This document shows, one piece after another, positions 12,576 to 23,808 of a stretch of 31,960 nucleotides of DNA. The position numbers and the translations under genes were made by a program. The number at the start of each line of letters is the position of its first letter. The first letter of the stretch is position 1. Origin of the DNA: Beroe ovata (lineage: Eukaryota; Ctenophora; Nuda; Beroida; Beroidae); NCBI GenBank assembly GCA_946803715.1, contig CAMPET010000027.1, positions 4,556 to 36,515 on the forward strand, read 5' to 3'. The notes beneath the pieces were generated by a model. The model worked only from the letters and a program-made list of their open reading frames with translations, searched no databases and was not told where the DNA came from.

Positions 12576-15500
12576 ATGCTGAGTCCTCAAGATGATAAAG
12601 AAAATGTCATTGGAAACCTCAATGTCTATCAGAAGAACATGGTTATGAAGAATGATTTTATAGAGGATGATTTGGGATGTGTATCATTGTCAGAGTCAGA
12701 AGATGAAAGAAATGATGATGTTCCAAGTACTGGTGATAAAAGTTCATTTGATTTGTGAATGCTTAGTTTATTTTCCTGTTTCATCTAACACATTCACTGA
12801 GTAGAATGTGTGATTTGTGGAATATTCAGGTCATGCAGTGACTGAAGAATTTCTAGACCAAGCTGAGAAGTGTCTCATGGATATTGAGAAGTATGAAACT
12901 GCAGAGGACACAAAAATGGAGCTTATCAACCTTCTCTATCAACATATCCAGCTTCAAAGACAAGGTCTGTCCATGACTTTCTACTGTTAGATGGTATTAT
13001 TCTCCTTTCTTATGCATCTAGGGATTCCATTGTAAATTTCCCTACAGGTTCCAAGGATATTGCCCCAATCACGTACAAGACCTTAAAGCAAAGCTTGCTA
13101 TGCCCCACTGCTTTGGCTGTTGAGCAAGACTTCCTCAATGATCAGTACATCAAACCATCTGATGATTTTATCAATGAGAAGCTTAGTTCTATGATGGCTG
13201 AGAAGGGTTTCATTCCCAAAGATGATGAAGACTATGAAGAAGATTTTCCTGAATCTCCTAATCATGAGGAGGGTATGTTATTGATACTGTTCAACTATAC
13301 AACAGTCACGTTTTGCTGTAAGATATTTGATCATAAAAACCTCTCAGGTAAAGTCAATGACCAAGCTTGTGACATTGAAGACATCGCCATTCAACCTAAA
13401 AAGTCATTTCAAGAACTTCTTGATGAACAGTTGCAGAAAGAAGAGGTTTGTATGGATTGAAATTTGAGCATTTGATGAAAATCCGTTATGGTTAAGTTTT
13501 CTATCTGATAACTTGTGCTCTCAGGAAGATAGACAACTGATGCCCCCTCCCCCTAAAGAAGCAACAAAGAAGAAATTCCTTAAACGAGGTATTGATTATC
13601 ATTGCAATAAGCAGTTTCAAGTTCAATGATCTGATTATATCGCAATTGACACCTGGGCCTCTTGTGGAGGATCATTGAATTAGGTTACTAAAGACTTACG
13701 ATGTCAAGGTCAACAAATAGTCCTACAATTACACGTCCTGTTCAAAAATCTAACTACAGTATCAGTTCCTGGTGGCAAGTTACCCTGGCTACGATCCAAA
13801 CCATGGCATATTGGATTTCATGGCCACCTCAACTCTTTCCACAGCATGTTTTATTGCCTTATATCATGAATCATCATCATATTGTATGGAGCACACCATC
13901 TGTAGTTTGCATGAAATGCAGTAATTCGTTGTTGATATTTGCATGATGTTTGAACAATTCACTGCTTCACAAGTGGAGTAATGCAATCACATGGTACTAT
14001 CTCGGTGTTCTGTCATTTCGTAATCGTAGCAAATTTTGAGACTTGCCGAGATTTTTGTGACGAATCAAATCTTTTTCATCCTGATAGTTAAGTTCACTTT
14101 GTCAAGACAATCATACCCATGGTACAAGCCAAGTCTTCGTCATTGCGGAAAGGTATCAGCACTTTCACACATGAAAATCATTATGCCATATCTTGGAACC
14201 TAGAGAGTAACTGCTACTAGCGTGTTCAAACTTCACTGTTTGCTATACACACAGAATACAATTTGCTTGTTACATTCCACATTCTTGACATTTATGATAT
14301 ATTTAATGGATTTTACCAGCTGCTTGTCAAGTGAATCTGACAACTCATTGACTGCAGACTTACCACGAAAGAAACGGGACTGTTACCTTGTATTCCTTTA
14401 CTCCCAAGTCCTATAGAATCAAATACCCAGCTCCGACACTTCTCAATAATCGAGTTTAACTTCTATCTGATTTTCAATCCATATCACTACTTCTTCCTTT
14501 TCATCGATCTGATTCCCTTCAGGAGAGGGAATTGCCAGATTTAACGGGGCTCCGGCAAAGAAACCAGTAAAGCCGAAGCCCGCCAACAAAGCCCCTGAGC
14601 CCCAGCCCGCTCAAATGAAAAGAACAGTCGGTATAATCAGGTAAAAAATACTTCATATGACTTCATCTCAACAAATTGTCTAAAAGGGAGCTAATTTTTC
14701 CCTAATCAGATCGGGCGCTCCCTCCAAAATCCCTACCCGAGCAAACAAACTCCCCGCCAAGATCAAGGTGGACGATCATGTCGGCGTTAACCCTGGCAGA
14801 GATCCAATAGAGTCCTACAAGAGTGAGTTGAATGAATCTCAACATCTTTCACTAACACTGCTTCAAACTACGATTGAGAACCTCAATATAAGCATTGGCC
14901 GCGATAACCCCTTATCGACACAAAACATGTCAGTTTGNTTTCATGTCAATCCGATGATCAGTTCCTGAGTTAGTGGCCGCGATAACCCCTTATATGCAAT
15001 GAAGACGTTGTGGATATTATTTGATTAGATCTATCAAATCACACGAATTCTCTTGGTACAAATCCTAGCTCAGTATTTTCAGAGAAAACAGTAATGTCCC
15101 CGGTTCGCGACAGCCCTGACCCCACTCCCACGTGCAAATCTCCTACTCCCACGTGCAAATCTCCCACTCCCTCCTCCACTACCACCATGGTAACGAAGAT
15201 GAAGGGGAATCATCACGTGACTGAGATATCGGGCTTCCTCAACCCAGAACAGGTATTGTTATGCTCCCAATCACGTGGCTCATGATAGGTAGATCACGTC
15301 CACAATTATGGTTGGTGTTTCGTGCACCACGCACACCCCCAAGTCACTGTTATCCTCAAGTTCTCACGCACACCCCCAAGTTACTGTTACAGGCAGAGGA
15401 GCACGCTGCAGCAGAGGCCGAGGAATTGGAAGAGTTCAGAATGTTGGAACAAGCAGCCGCAGATAAAAGTATCAACTCGCTCATTGGAATGTTGAAATTC

Positions 15501-16894
15501 GCTGCTCCCGCTTCGAATGGGGGTGCACCCCACTTTGATACGATACAGGAAGAGACGACTGATAGTAGTGATCAGGTGAGAGGGGGTGCTCGGCTGCAGA
15601 CACCATGTTGACACAGAGTAGTGACGATTTGGACATGAGAAAGACACAATGTAGACAGTACAGACGCCATATGTAGACACCGATGTATAATACCCCGTAT
15701 TATTTTGTAGACACCGATGTATAATACACCGATGACACAATTTCGCAACACAAACATCACATCCCACTGTTTTCTCAGACCCCAGTGGCTGTCCCTGAGA
15801 CTCTACTCCTTCATCAAACAGACTTCCCTCCTCCCCCGCCCCCCGAGGAGGAAGTGGGAGAGGAGGACGATGATTTCGATGATAACGAGACGTGGGGATT
15901 CAGCACACCGGTCAAGGGGGGAAGTGAGGATAATACAATTGTCAACGATGAGGAAGAGAATGGTAGGTTCCTGATTTCTCATTTTGGAGAAAAGTCTCGT
16001 ATAGTTTATTTATGTTTTCTGAGCAGTTTGGTTGAGTGCAAGTCTGATCTTCTGAGTAAAAAACGATATAGAAATTTGTCCCATGTACAGTTCCCTGCAG
16101 TTCCATGTTTCAGTGAAATGACCAGTCTCTTGTAGTTATTCATGTCTGCTCCTCTCCCTCCACTCTATTCTCTAACAACTGTCATATATCACCGGCAATA
16201 TCCCAGATTTGAATATGGTGTTCGATCCCAATCCCCCCTCATTTTGTAACCTGACCCCGAAACCGTTGGGTTTTAAGGGGAAACATGAGCTCTAACCGTT
16301 GCACCTTCGCATTTAGAATCAATCACCAATCAATTAAGTAATTACTGTCACACACCACACATATAAATATACCCTGGTAGTTTTATTGGATTTTCAACTG
16401 AGACTGCAAATACTTTAGAAGAAAAAGTTTGTGTTTAGTTAATTATTCCCTAGCACTAGGTATAAAAACAGTAGTGTCATTTTTAAAGTGAGAATGTACG
16501 CCTGTTACCATGGTAACCATGGTAACGTTACCACCTGCTCGCTACGTACTCTGTCCTCCTGCTATACTGTCGTCATAGTTAATTGTTCAAGAGAACAGGA
16601 GACACAAGACCTAGGAGACACATTCATATATCCCAAAACCCCTGGTCATTTCCCATTAACTACAATAACATGAGCCCATCGCATAAGTAGTATTTATGAT
16701 CTTGTAAAAACTATCTCCGTTCCGGGACACACACACACACACACACACCATCAACACCACCCCACGAGTGGTATGTGGGATAGAGGATTGTCAAGTTGTG
16801 ACAGTCATCTCTTTATTTCATGTTCATTGTTCATTCCCTCGCTCACTATTGAATCATCGCATCCAGATAGTAGCTATCACAGCATCACAGTATN

Positions 16895-16935
<41 letters not shown>

Positions 16936-19900
16936 CCTCAGCAAGATATACAGTATAACCTGTTTTGATATGCAAAGCATGTGGGAAACAGTTGTGTGTT
17001 TCAGGTTCAGAAGCAGTGCAGCAGCCCAGTAAACTCCTTGGATCCCTCTTTCCTGGGTGAGTGAGCAAAGGCGCAAATTTGTTTTTCATAAAGGAGATTT
17101 TTTCCGAAATACTCATTTTCAAAATTATCTTATTCTCTTAAGCTCGTTTTCATCACAAATATCATTTTTCCCACGCTTGTTTTATCACAAGTTTCGCTTT
17201 TTCCGAGGGCAACTGACGCCATGTCCCATTTCCCAGATTGCGGCCCCCCGCTCCCGCTGCCATGGCTGTCCCCGCCAATAAAGAAACGGATGAGGAGGCG
17301 GAAGCACTCAAGGCAAACCTGAAGACCAAACTGGCGGAACTTGAAAAAGAGGTAAACTTTTGCGCGAGCAGTAAGGAAACCTCCGGGTCGAAACTCCTTT
17401 TTGAATTTTTTATTTGAAAAAATATCAATCAATCATGCTTAGATCCATTCGGGCTTTTATAAACCTCACACTCTATTTAAATCCAGGTAGCAAGGTTCCA
17501 ACAGGAAGCGGCTGGCTTGGCTCGAGCTCGGACTGAGAAAGAATCCGAGTTACGGAAACTACGGGAAGAAAATGACAAATATGTGTCGGATTTGGACGAG
17601 AGAGAGAAGAAATTCCAGGTTGGGAGGAGGGAGCGATTGCTGATTTGATTGGGTGAATCATTGATTTCTTCTGACACACACAGTACACACACACACACAT
17701 TCACACACACACATACACACAACTTCCGCAGGAGTACAAGGATCGTGAGATGAAGATGATTCGAGCGGAGAAGAAGCAGTTTGAGATGACGCAGCTGTCT
17801 GCCAAGCAGCGTGCTGCCAAACTAGAGCTCGTCGACAGTTTGACTGAGAGGTGACAGTGAGAAGGATTGTTCGTGTTCATTGTTCCTGTTCATTGTTCCT
17901 GTTCTTCTATTCAAAGAAATCATTCTGAACATAACACAATCATAGTTTGTTTATTGTTATTCGACTATTAGAGACTCCTGGTACCAGATTCATTCATAGT
18001 ACTATAGTAGTATCCCAGATCCGACTGAGACAGAATTCTGCTCATGATCTGAATGGCCCATGTTCAGTTCACTCATTTAAACTTTTACATGGAAGATGGA
18101 ATATGGAATATGAGCCATGATCAAATCTGTGCTAGTGTCGAAACAATATGTTTTAAACTACAACGCATAATGATTCATTAGAAAGTTCATAATCGCTTTT
18201 TAAACGATGTTCTCCCCGTTTACTAACAGTTTAGTGAGTAGACGAGTTTTTGAAAGACTTAAGACATGGAATAAAAGCTTTGCATCACGCACAGTATTCG
18301 ATAAATGACTCAATCTATCATGAAAAATGAGAATATGTAGCTAGAACAACTTTGGTTGCTTCGATCTAGAGACTAGAATCGATCACGATAGAAAATTGAA
18401 TCCATCCAATCATGCGAATTTACTCCCCCAAATCATTCCTTTGTTTCCCGTCTTCTCCCATGAAACATACCAAAACATGTCCCAAGATTTCTCTGTCCCC
18501 TGCCAATTTTACCATGCTCTCAACCCCTCCCTCCTCCCAGAGTAACGTCACTGGAGGACGAACTTGTTAGAAAGGAGGAGCGGTGGAATGCCACATTCAG
18601 CCGACTGAAGGACAAGGCCGAGGCGAAGGAGAAAGAGTGCGAGGGACTACACAAGCAGATCGCTGTGTTGGAGCAAGACAAACTTGCTATGTGGGAAAAG
18701 GAAGTGAGTAGGATAGGGTTCGAGTGATAGGATTTCTCATGAGATCCGATTTCAATGATGGTTGAGTGCGTCAGTTTTTGGAAGCTATAGACCTTATTGC
18801 AGGTGATAAGAAGCAGTAACAAACGTCACAAAGGTATCCAAACAGACGCCGCTAAGTCACCCGAAATGGCGACAGTTCCCACTGTTGCCATGCCGACAGT
18901 ATCCACGGTTGCCATGCCGACCGTTTCCGAGAACACCATCAGACCGGCACTCGCCCAGCGGCACCCGGCTCTAGCGAGTCTGAATCAGGAGAAATCGTGC
19001 ACCGTGAAGTTCGCTTCGGAGCCGGAGTTTGTACACTTGTACCCGACCCAGGAAACAAGCAGTCAGAAAACACCAGGCGAAAATGAGGTGAAAAGTCATG
19101 TGACAACCAACCACGCGACTAACAGAGGTCACGTGACAGAGCAGAAGAAACACGTGACTGAGAGCGTTGCTAGGGGCAACGCGTTGCTCGGCACCCATTC
19201 CAGTCCGGAGACAATGAAACCGAGGAGGGAGGGTGGAGATAAGGAGAATCGACCACGGTCCGCAAACGGAGCAACGGAAACAATCAACCCCGATGGATCG
19301 GTCAATGTGGCGTACAGTAATGGCACGGTGAAACACACCTCTGCGAATGGGAAAGTGGTGACCATGACGTATTTCAACGGGGACACCAAGCAGACCTTCC
19401 ACGATGGCAGGTGAGGATTTCACATTCTTCTATTTTCCCTTCTTTATTCGTTTTACCATTTACTTGTTCTCAAGCATTTACTTGTTCATCAAGAATCCTT
19501 AAAACAGAGCTTGAGCAACAATCCATACGCTCTCATATGTTCCCAAAATCATCATCTATAATAACGGGTCATTTCTTTTGAAAATTCTTTCCTTAAGTTT
19601 GTTAACCCACATATTTTGCTGATAATCAACGATCAGTTCGCGTATGAGACGATCATAGTTCTCCCATTATAGTCACTAAATGAAGTTACTCCTTCATAAA
19701 GTATGAACATGACCTGTTTGCTTGAAGTAGGATATCCACATCATATCTATATGAAATAGCCAAGTTATGTTTCAGTACCGTCTCTAATTGCATAATCACA
19801 TAATTATGGTTGAGTAAGTGGTAGACAATGTTAGTGCGTGTTAGAATGAGAAAGGCAGGAAGCTGGTTAACGGAGAGGCTAAAATTTTCCCTTCTTGAAT

Positions 19901-20629
19901 CCAATTATAGCATCTGTAGCTCCCAACTCATGAAGGAGTTCAGCTACTTCAAACTTCCCCCCAAGCTGCTGACTGAACCGCCACTTTTTCTCCAGGGTGG
20001 TTTACAACTTTCTGAAGGACGGAATCACGCAGACACAACTCCCCAGTGGACTGGAGAGGACGGTATTTCCCACTGGACAGGAAGAGTCAAAGTATCCGGA
20101 TGGGAGAATTGAGATCAAATACCCGGACAAGTCCACTAAAGTAAGATGGGGACAAGTTTTACTCCCGCACTATTTTCAGAGTTTTCGACGAGGCTCAGAA
20201 AAACTCGTGGTATTAAAGTATTAATAACTGAATTTTCAGATCACATATCCGAATGGCGAGGAAAAGTCAGTTTATGTGGACGGGACTGTTGTGACACTGG
20301 ACACAACTGGACAGAGACTGATCGTCCTGCCAAATGGACAAAGGGAAGTTCATACCTCTGCGTTCAAGCGACGGGAATATCCTGATGGAACGAGTAAAAC
20401 TGGTGAGTTAGCACGACTTTCTCTGACACCACTTATTACACAGGATATACCACCACTGACACCCTACTGACACCCCTTTCCTGCAGTATACAGTGATGGA
20501 CGTCAAGAAACGAAGCACGCAAATGGACGAGTCAGGAATAAGGACGCTAACGGGACGTTAGTTTCCGATCGTATGATCGATAATTCCGGTAACGTCCTAC
20601 ACGATTTTCTTATCAAAACTGGAAGATAA
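12576..20629 (+). CDS. CENPJ: Centriole assembly protein CPAP/SAS-4 (CENPJ), about 19 exons
   Basis: CPAP/SAS-4 binds tubulin, sets centriole length and joins STIL through its C-terminal G-box. Exons are 12576-12732, 12830-12964, 13048-13272, 13348-13445, 13525-13588, 14523-14640, 14710-14822, 15083-15252, 15393-15575, 15779-15962, 17005-17056, 17237-17351, 17487-17618, 17732-17850, 18541-18703, 18803-19410, 19996-20140, 20240-20402 and 20487-20629 (TAA). They make 1,028 codons in one frame; human CPAP is about 1,340. Visible parts are FLKRGEGIARF at residues 223-233 preceded by [13 protein letters not shown] (as in human TFEDYLEEQIQLEE), a charged coiled coil at about 501-676, and a TCP10/G-box at about 836-1010 with repeated PDG/PNG beta-strand units ([35 protein letters not shown]). 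The start is uncertain: 12576 is chosen, 12462 is the alternative. Residues 305-335 hold a short SPTPTCK duplication. Confidence 0.9.
13589..14522. other. CENPJ intron, 934 bp, nothing recognised
   Basis: This intron splits the FLKR|GEGIARF motif after the first base of the glycine codon. I see AT-rich sequence with short chance ORFs, and no repeat, RNA gene or missing exon that I can support. Confidence 0.55.
16504..16532. promoter_or_regulatory. Overlapping RFX X-box-like palindromes
   Basis: GTTACCATGGTAAC (16504-16517) is a perfect inverted repeat of the X-box form GTNRCC-spacer-RGYAAC. A second copy, GTAACCATGGTAAC (16513-16526), overlaps it, and a further GTTACC half-site follows at 16527-16532. 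RFX factors bind such sites in ciliary and centriolar genes across animals. The position inside a CENPJ intron would fit an enhancer or internal promoter, but binding is inferred from the motif only. Confidence 0.45.
16895..16930. repeat. (AC)18 microsatellite
   Basis: A pure AC array lies in a CENPJ intron about 75 bp before the next exon, directly after an ambiguous base at 16894. A shorter AC array lies at 16727-16748. Confidence 0.95.
17673..17720. repeat. Imperfect (CA)n array before a CENPJ acceptor
   Basis: CA units with a few interruptions run almost up to the polypyrimidine tract of exon 17732-17850 and make up much of that small intron. Confidence 0.9.
17851..18540. other. CENPJ intron, 690 bp, nothing recognised
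   Basis: A short TGTTCCTGTTCAT direct repeat occurs near 17880-17910. Otherwise I see only ordinary AT-rich intron sequence ending in a clear polypyrimidine tract and AG. Confidence 0.5.
19411..19995. other. CENPJ intron, 585 bp, inside the G-box region
   Basis: This intron splits an arginine codon between the HDG repeat and [10 protein letters not shown] see no repeat or embedded gene in it. Confidence 0.5.
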
Positions 20630-20669
20630 GCCCTCTAGCTTTCACAATAGAGTTCGTGAGTACAAATTG

Positions 20670-20675
20670 AATAAA
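20670..20675 (+). promoter_or_regulatory. AATAAA polyadenylation signal, CENPJ 3' end
   Basis: A canonical AATAAA lies 41 bp after the CENPJ stop codon, and another lies at about 20773. Either could direct 3' end formation; usage cannot be told from sequence. Confidence 0.5.
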
Positions 20676-21166
20676 TGATTGCTAAAGCTTAGAGTTGAAA
20701 TGGTTATTAGTGAAAAGATGGCAAAGAGACAAGTACTGAAGTATATTTTAATTGTTTGCGGAGTTTGGACGAATAAATTGGACCATGAGGACACAAAAAG
20801 ATAGAGAATAAGATCAGAGATCTTTTGTCATTGTAAATAGTAGTAGTTTAGCTAATCAACTGTATTAACAGGCACTTTATTGACAGACACTTTATTTATG
20901 TTATCGTTTTATGTTTCAATGTAACTATCACTGTAAATTGTCTAGTTCAGTAATTGTATAAGTATGTACGAAACTTATGCATTCATCGTGCTTTATTACG
21001 TATTGCAACATTAAATACAATTTGGTTGTGTTTCACTATAACAGGTCATCGAAGAACGATGTTTTGCGGTTGCGTTACTTATTTGCAGTGCGTCAGTCCA
21101 ACACGTTTTCGAATAGGATTGAGTCGAACTGATCATGGTTTGTGGAATGTGAATCATGAAAGGCGA

Positions 21167-21283
21167 CTGTAGTGCTATACTGTAGTGTTATACTGTAATG
21201 CTATACTATAATGTTATACTGTAGTGCTATACTATAATGTTATACTGTAATGTTATACTGTAATGTTATACTGTAGTGTTATA
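21167..21283. repeat. 13-bp minisatellite, nine copies
   Basis: The unit CTGTAGTGTTATA and variants (CTGTAATGTTATA, CTATAATGTTATA, CTGTAGTGCTATA) repeat head to tail exactly nine times over 117 bp with no indels. The variants are interspersed, suggesting higher-order duplication of units. Confidence 0.95.
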
Positions 21284-21446
21284 CCGTTATAGTTCTGAAG
21301 ATTGTTTGAGATGAAAAAATAGTAGAATATTGGGCTGATAAACAATAGGGAAGGAGTCCTTTTGTGCGCGAGTAATTGATTTTCCTGGTTTTCATGTGAA
21401 ATTAATCAATTGATGTCCCCTCACACTAACACAGTAACAGGGTCTA

Positions 21447-21448
<2 letters not shown>

Positions 21449-21513
<65 letters not shown>
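21449..21513. repeat. (AC)32 microsatellite upstream of the sphingosine kinase
   Basis: This pure AC array is the longest in the window and ends about 170 bp before the kinase start codon. It is likely length-polymorphic and prone to assembly error. Confidence 0.95.
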
Positions 21514-21515
<2 letters not shown>

Positions 21516-21681
21516 AACAAATACCCCATCAACATTGACCCCACTGCTTTGTGCTCACAATATAATACCCATTTTAAATGGTTAAGCGTGCAATATTTCT
21601 TTGCGATTGTGGCTGTATTTTGTTGAAGATCTTGCGCGGCATATTTTTCCATTTTTGTGGGAATTAAGCGAGCGGCTGATT

Positions 21682-23349
21682 ATGTCCAGAACAATTACCG
21701 ATGATGCCTTGTTCTCGGATGTGTTTATCTACGCTGTGAAAAGTGAAGATCTCTCCGTACAAGTAACCCTTACCAGCACTGGTCTCACTGTTTGTGACGG
21801 TGGAGCTCTGCACGCATACCGTATCAAACACGTACACCTATCTGACGTTGTCGGTGTCACTATCCAGAGTGGTGTCAACAAAAGTGGTGTCAGTGGTGTC
21901 AGCGATGCGACACAACTTGTGATTCACTATTTTCCGCTGTTGAAACGCAAAGGCCAGCTCAAAGGGGGTGTAGAACGACACAGGAAGCAGCTTGTTCTGA
22001 CTGCTCATCAACACCACACCACAGATGCTAACAGAGATCAATGTACGAAGTGGAAAATGAGAATTCTACTCGCTATCCATGGTCCCGAGCATCCTCTCGA
22101 CCCTAACTCCGGCCCAAAACAGAAGACTTATCTCGTTTTTGTAAATCCTAAGGGCGGGAAGGGTGACGCTATGAAAATATGGTTCAACACCGTGAAACCT
22201 ATTCTTGAATTGGCCGACATCACCACCTTTGTTGTATACACTGAGTATAATGGTCATGCAAGGCACATCGTAGCAAACTCGACCGAAATTCATAGCTACT
22301 CTAGTATTTTGACCATTTCGGGAGATGGTATTGTGTTTGAGGTAATAAATGGCATGATGGATCGCGGTGATTGGGATGAAGCTGTCAAAATACCCCTCAC
22401 AATAATCCCCGGGGGTTCCGGCAACGGTCTGTGCGCGGCGATATTGACGCAGTCGGGCATCCCACTGACACTCCTGGATGCTGTTTTTGTGGCTGTGAGA
22501 GGAGTGCCTTGTCCCATGGATTTGGTTAGGGTGGAACAGGGAGACACGGTGATCTGGTCATTCTTATCCGTATGTTGGGGCCTGCTCAGTGCTATAGATA
22601 TCGAGAGTGAGTCAATGCGGTGGCTTGGGGAGGCTCGATTTACTGTACAGGCGATCAAACAACTCATCAACTATCGGGACACTTTCCATCAGAGTGGCAG
22701 AATGTGGTTTGCGCCACTTTCGGAAAACCAGAGGTCTGTGAAGCAGCGATTGTCTAATGGAGCTCATCACAACATTGAGTGTATTATAGAACAGTCGGGG
22801 AATGCTGATCTGGTGTCCGATGATCTTGCAAATGATATTGAAGTGCACAATCTTATCCCCGCCCTTTCTGTTCCCTCAGACACTGACTCTTTATCACAGG
22901 ACGGGTGTCAGTGTGTCAAATGCTGCCCCAAACTCGACACACATACCGTCGTGCCTCTTGTAGAAAGTTTGAACGAAAACATACCAGAATCATGGCAGGT
23001 TATCGAGGGCGACTTTGCGACGATCATGGCATTTTCCTCAACTCATCTGACCTTTGGATACCAAACAACCGGAGATTTGAGACTCGATTCTGGGTTTATC
23101 TACGTAATGTTCACTCGAGATCCCCCGGTAACAGACTTCCTACAACTCCTAACTCAAAACTGCAAACCAGAGTGCAATGAGTCCTCGACAGTACGGTTCG
23201 AGAAGGTTACAGCGTTTCGATTTGAACCGGACTTGACTGAGACAAGAGCGTATATAACGGTCGATGGAGAATTGATGCCGTATGAGTCGCTACATGCTTG
23301 TATTAAACCGGGAATAGCCAGGGTACTGTGTTTACCGTCTACTAAGTAA
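21682..23349 (+). CDS. SPHK: Sphingosine kinase, intronless
   Basis: The enzyme phosphorylates sphingosine with ATP to sphingosine-1-phosphate, a signalling lipid, and belongs to the DAGK-like catalytic fold. The single open frame gives 555 residues. Signatures are FVNPKGGKG at 154-161 (nucleotide-binding loop), ISGDGIVFEVINGM at 212-225 (catalytic SGDG), PGGSGNGL at 243-250, the SVCWGLLSAIDIESE and RWLGEARFT blocks at 296-321, and VDGELMPYE at 527-535 near the C-terminus. Residues 341-440 are the variable linker, here with a Cys-rich patch (CQCVKCC). The frame is open for 27 codons upstream of ATG 21682 but has no earlier ATG, so that start is preferred. Vertebrate genes are spliced and the neighbours here have 5-30 exons, so lack of introns is notable and could mean a retrocopy. 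I cannot tell SPHK1 from SPHK2 type; the length lies between them. Confidence 0.93.
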   Translation: MSRTITDDALFSDVFIYAVKSEDLSVQVTLTSTGLTVCDGGALHAYRIKHVHLSDVVGVTIQSGVNKSGVSGVSDATQLVIHYFPLLKRKGQLKGGVERHRKQLVLTAHQHHTTDANRDQCTKWKMRILLAIHGPEHPLDPNSGPKQKTYLVFVNPKGGKGDAMKIWFNTVKPILELADITTFVVYTEYNGHARHIVANSTEIHSYSSILTISGDGIVFEVINGMMDRGDWDEAVKIPLTIIPGGSGNGLCAAILTQSGIPLTLLDAVFVAVRGVPCPMDLVRVEQGDTVIWSFLSVCWGLLSAIDIESESMRWLGEARFTVQAIKQLINYRDTFHQSGRMWFAPLSENQRSVKQRLSNGAHHNIECIIEQSGNADLVSDDLANDIEVHNLIPALSVPSDTDSLSQDGCQCVKCCPKLDTHTVVPLVESLNENIPESWQVIEGDFATIMAFSSTHLTFGYQTTGDLRLDSGFIYVMFTRDPPVTDFLQLLTQNCKPECNESSTVRFEKVTAFRFEPDLTETRAYITVDGELMPYESLHACIKPGIARVLCLPSTK

Positions 23350-23808
23350 TGTGTGAGTGTCATATTTTAATGATGTTCGTTAACACTTTGCCTATGAAAT
23401 GATTGATAATGTTACATCTTTGAATACAGCGATGTTTGGAATGCTAACGACTAGAGTTTGCTGACACCAGTACGTCATAACTGGTCTCTGTGACGAATGA
23501 TGTACCTATTCGTCACTGCTTGTTGACACCACTTCATTACTATTGCGTGAAAATGCTGACGATGAAACTAGTATGTCATCTGAGGACTTAGGCGAATAGA
23601 TCCTGATTCATGACATCGTTGAAGAGTTGGTTCGCGAACTTACCGTCGCGCGCGAACTCCGAACAACATGTGAATATGATACGCAATCACCGTTAGTGCT
23701 TATGCGCACTTTTCAAAAATCGAATCGTTAGAGCCGCGCAATAACATATTCGATCTTCCCATCCCCACAATATTATCATAGCATGAAACTGAGGCAGGCT
23801 GTGACTTG
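23350..23808. other. Intergenic region between sphingosine kinase and RBM48
   Basis: This holds the kinase 3' flank and the RBM48 promoter region. Two TGACACCA cores occur near 23460 and 23525, and a CpG-rich patch (GTCGCGCGCGAAC) lies near 23645-23660. No ORF or clear poly(A) signal is seen. Confidence 0.5.

Larger units (their letters stand above)
15963..17004. other. CENPJ intron, 1.04 kb, with X-box-like palindromes and CA repeats
   Basis: The intron after residue 483 holds CA arrays at 16727-16748 and 16895-16930 (an N at 16894 just before the second) and a cluster of palindromic GTTACC/GGTAAC half-sites at 16504-16532. No coding exon is evident in it. Confidence 0.6.
20676..21681. other. 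Intergenic region between CENPJ and the sphingosine kinase
   Basis: Non-coding AT-rich sequence holding a nine-copy 13-bp minisatellite (21167-21283) and a long CA array (21449-21513). The kinase promoter and 5' leader should lie here. I see no TATA box I would trust. Confidence 0.55.

Noticed and set aside
16206-16230. GTTCGATCCC, resembling a tRNA B box
   Set aside because: No matching A box or cloverleaf stems are visible upstream.
16768-16968. Open frames of alternating His-Thr
   Set aside because: They are translations of the CA microsatellite inside a CENPJ intron.
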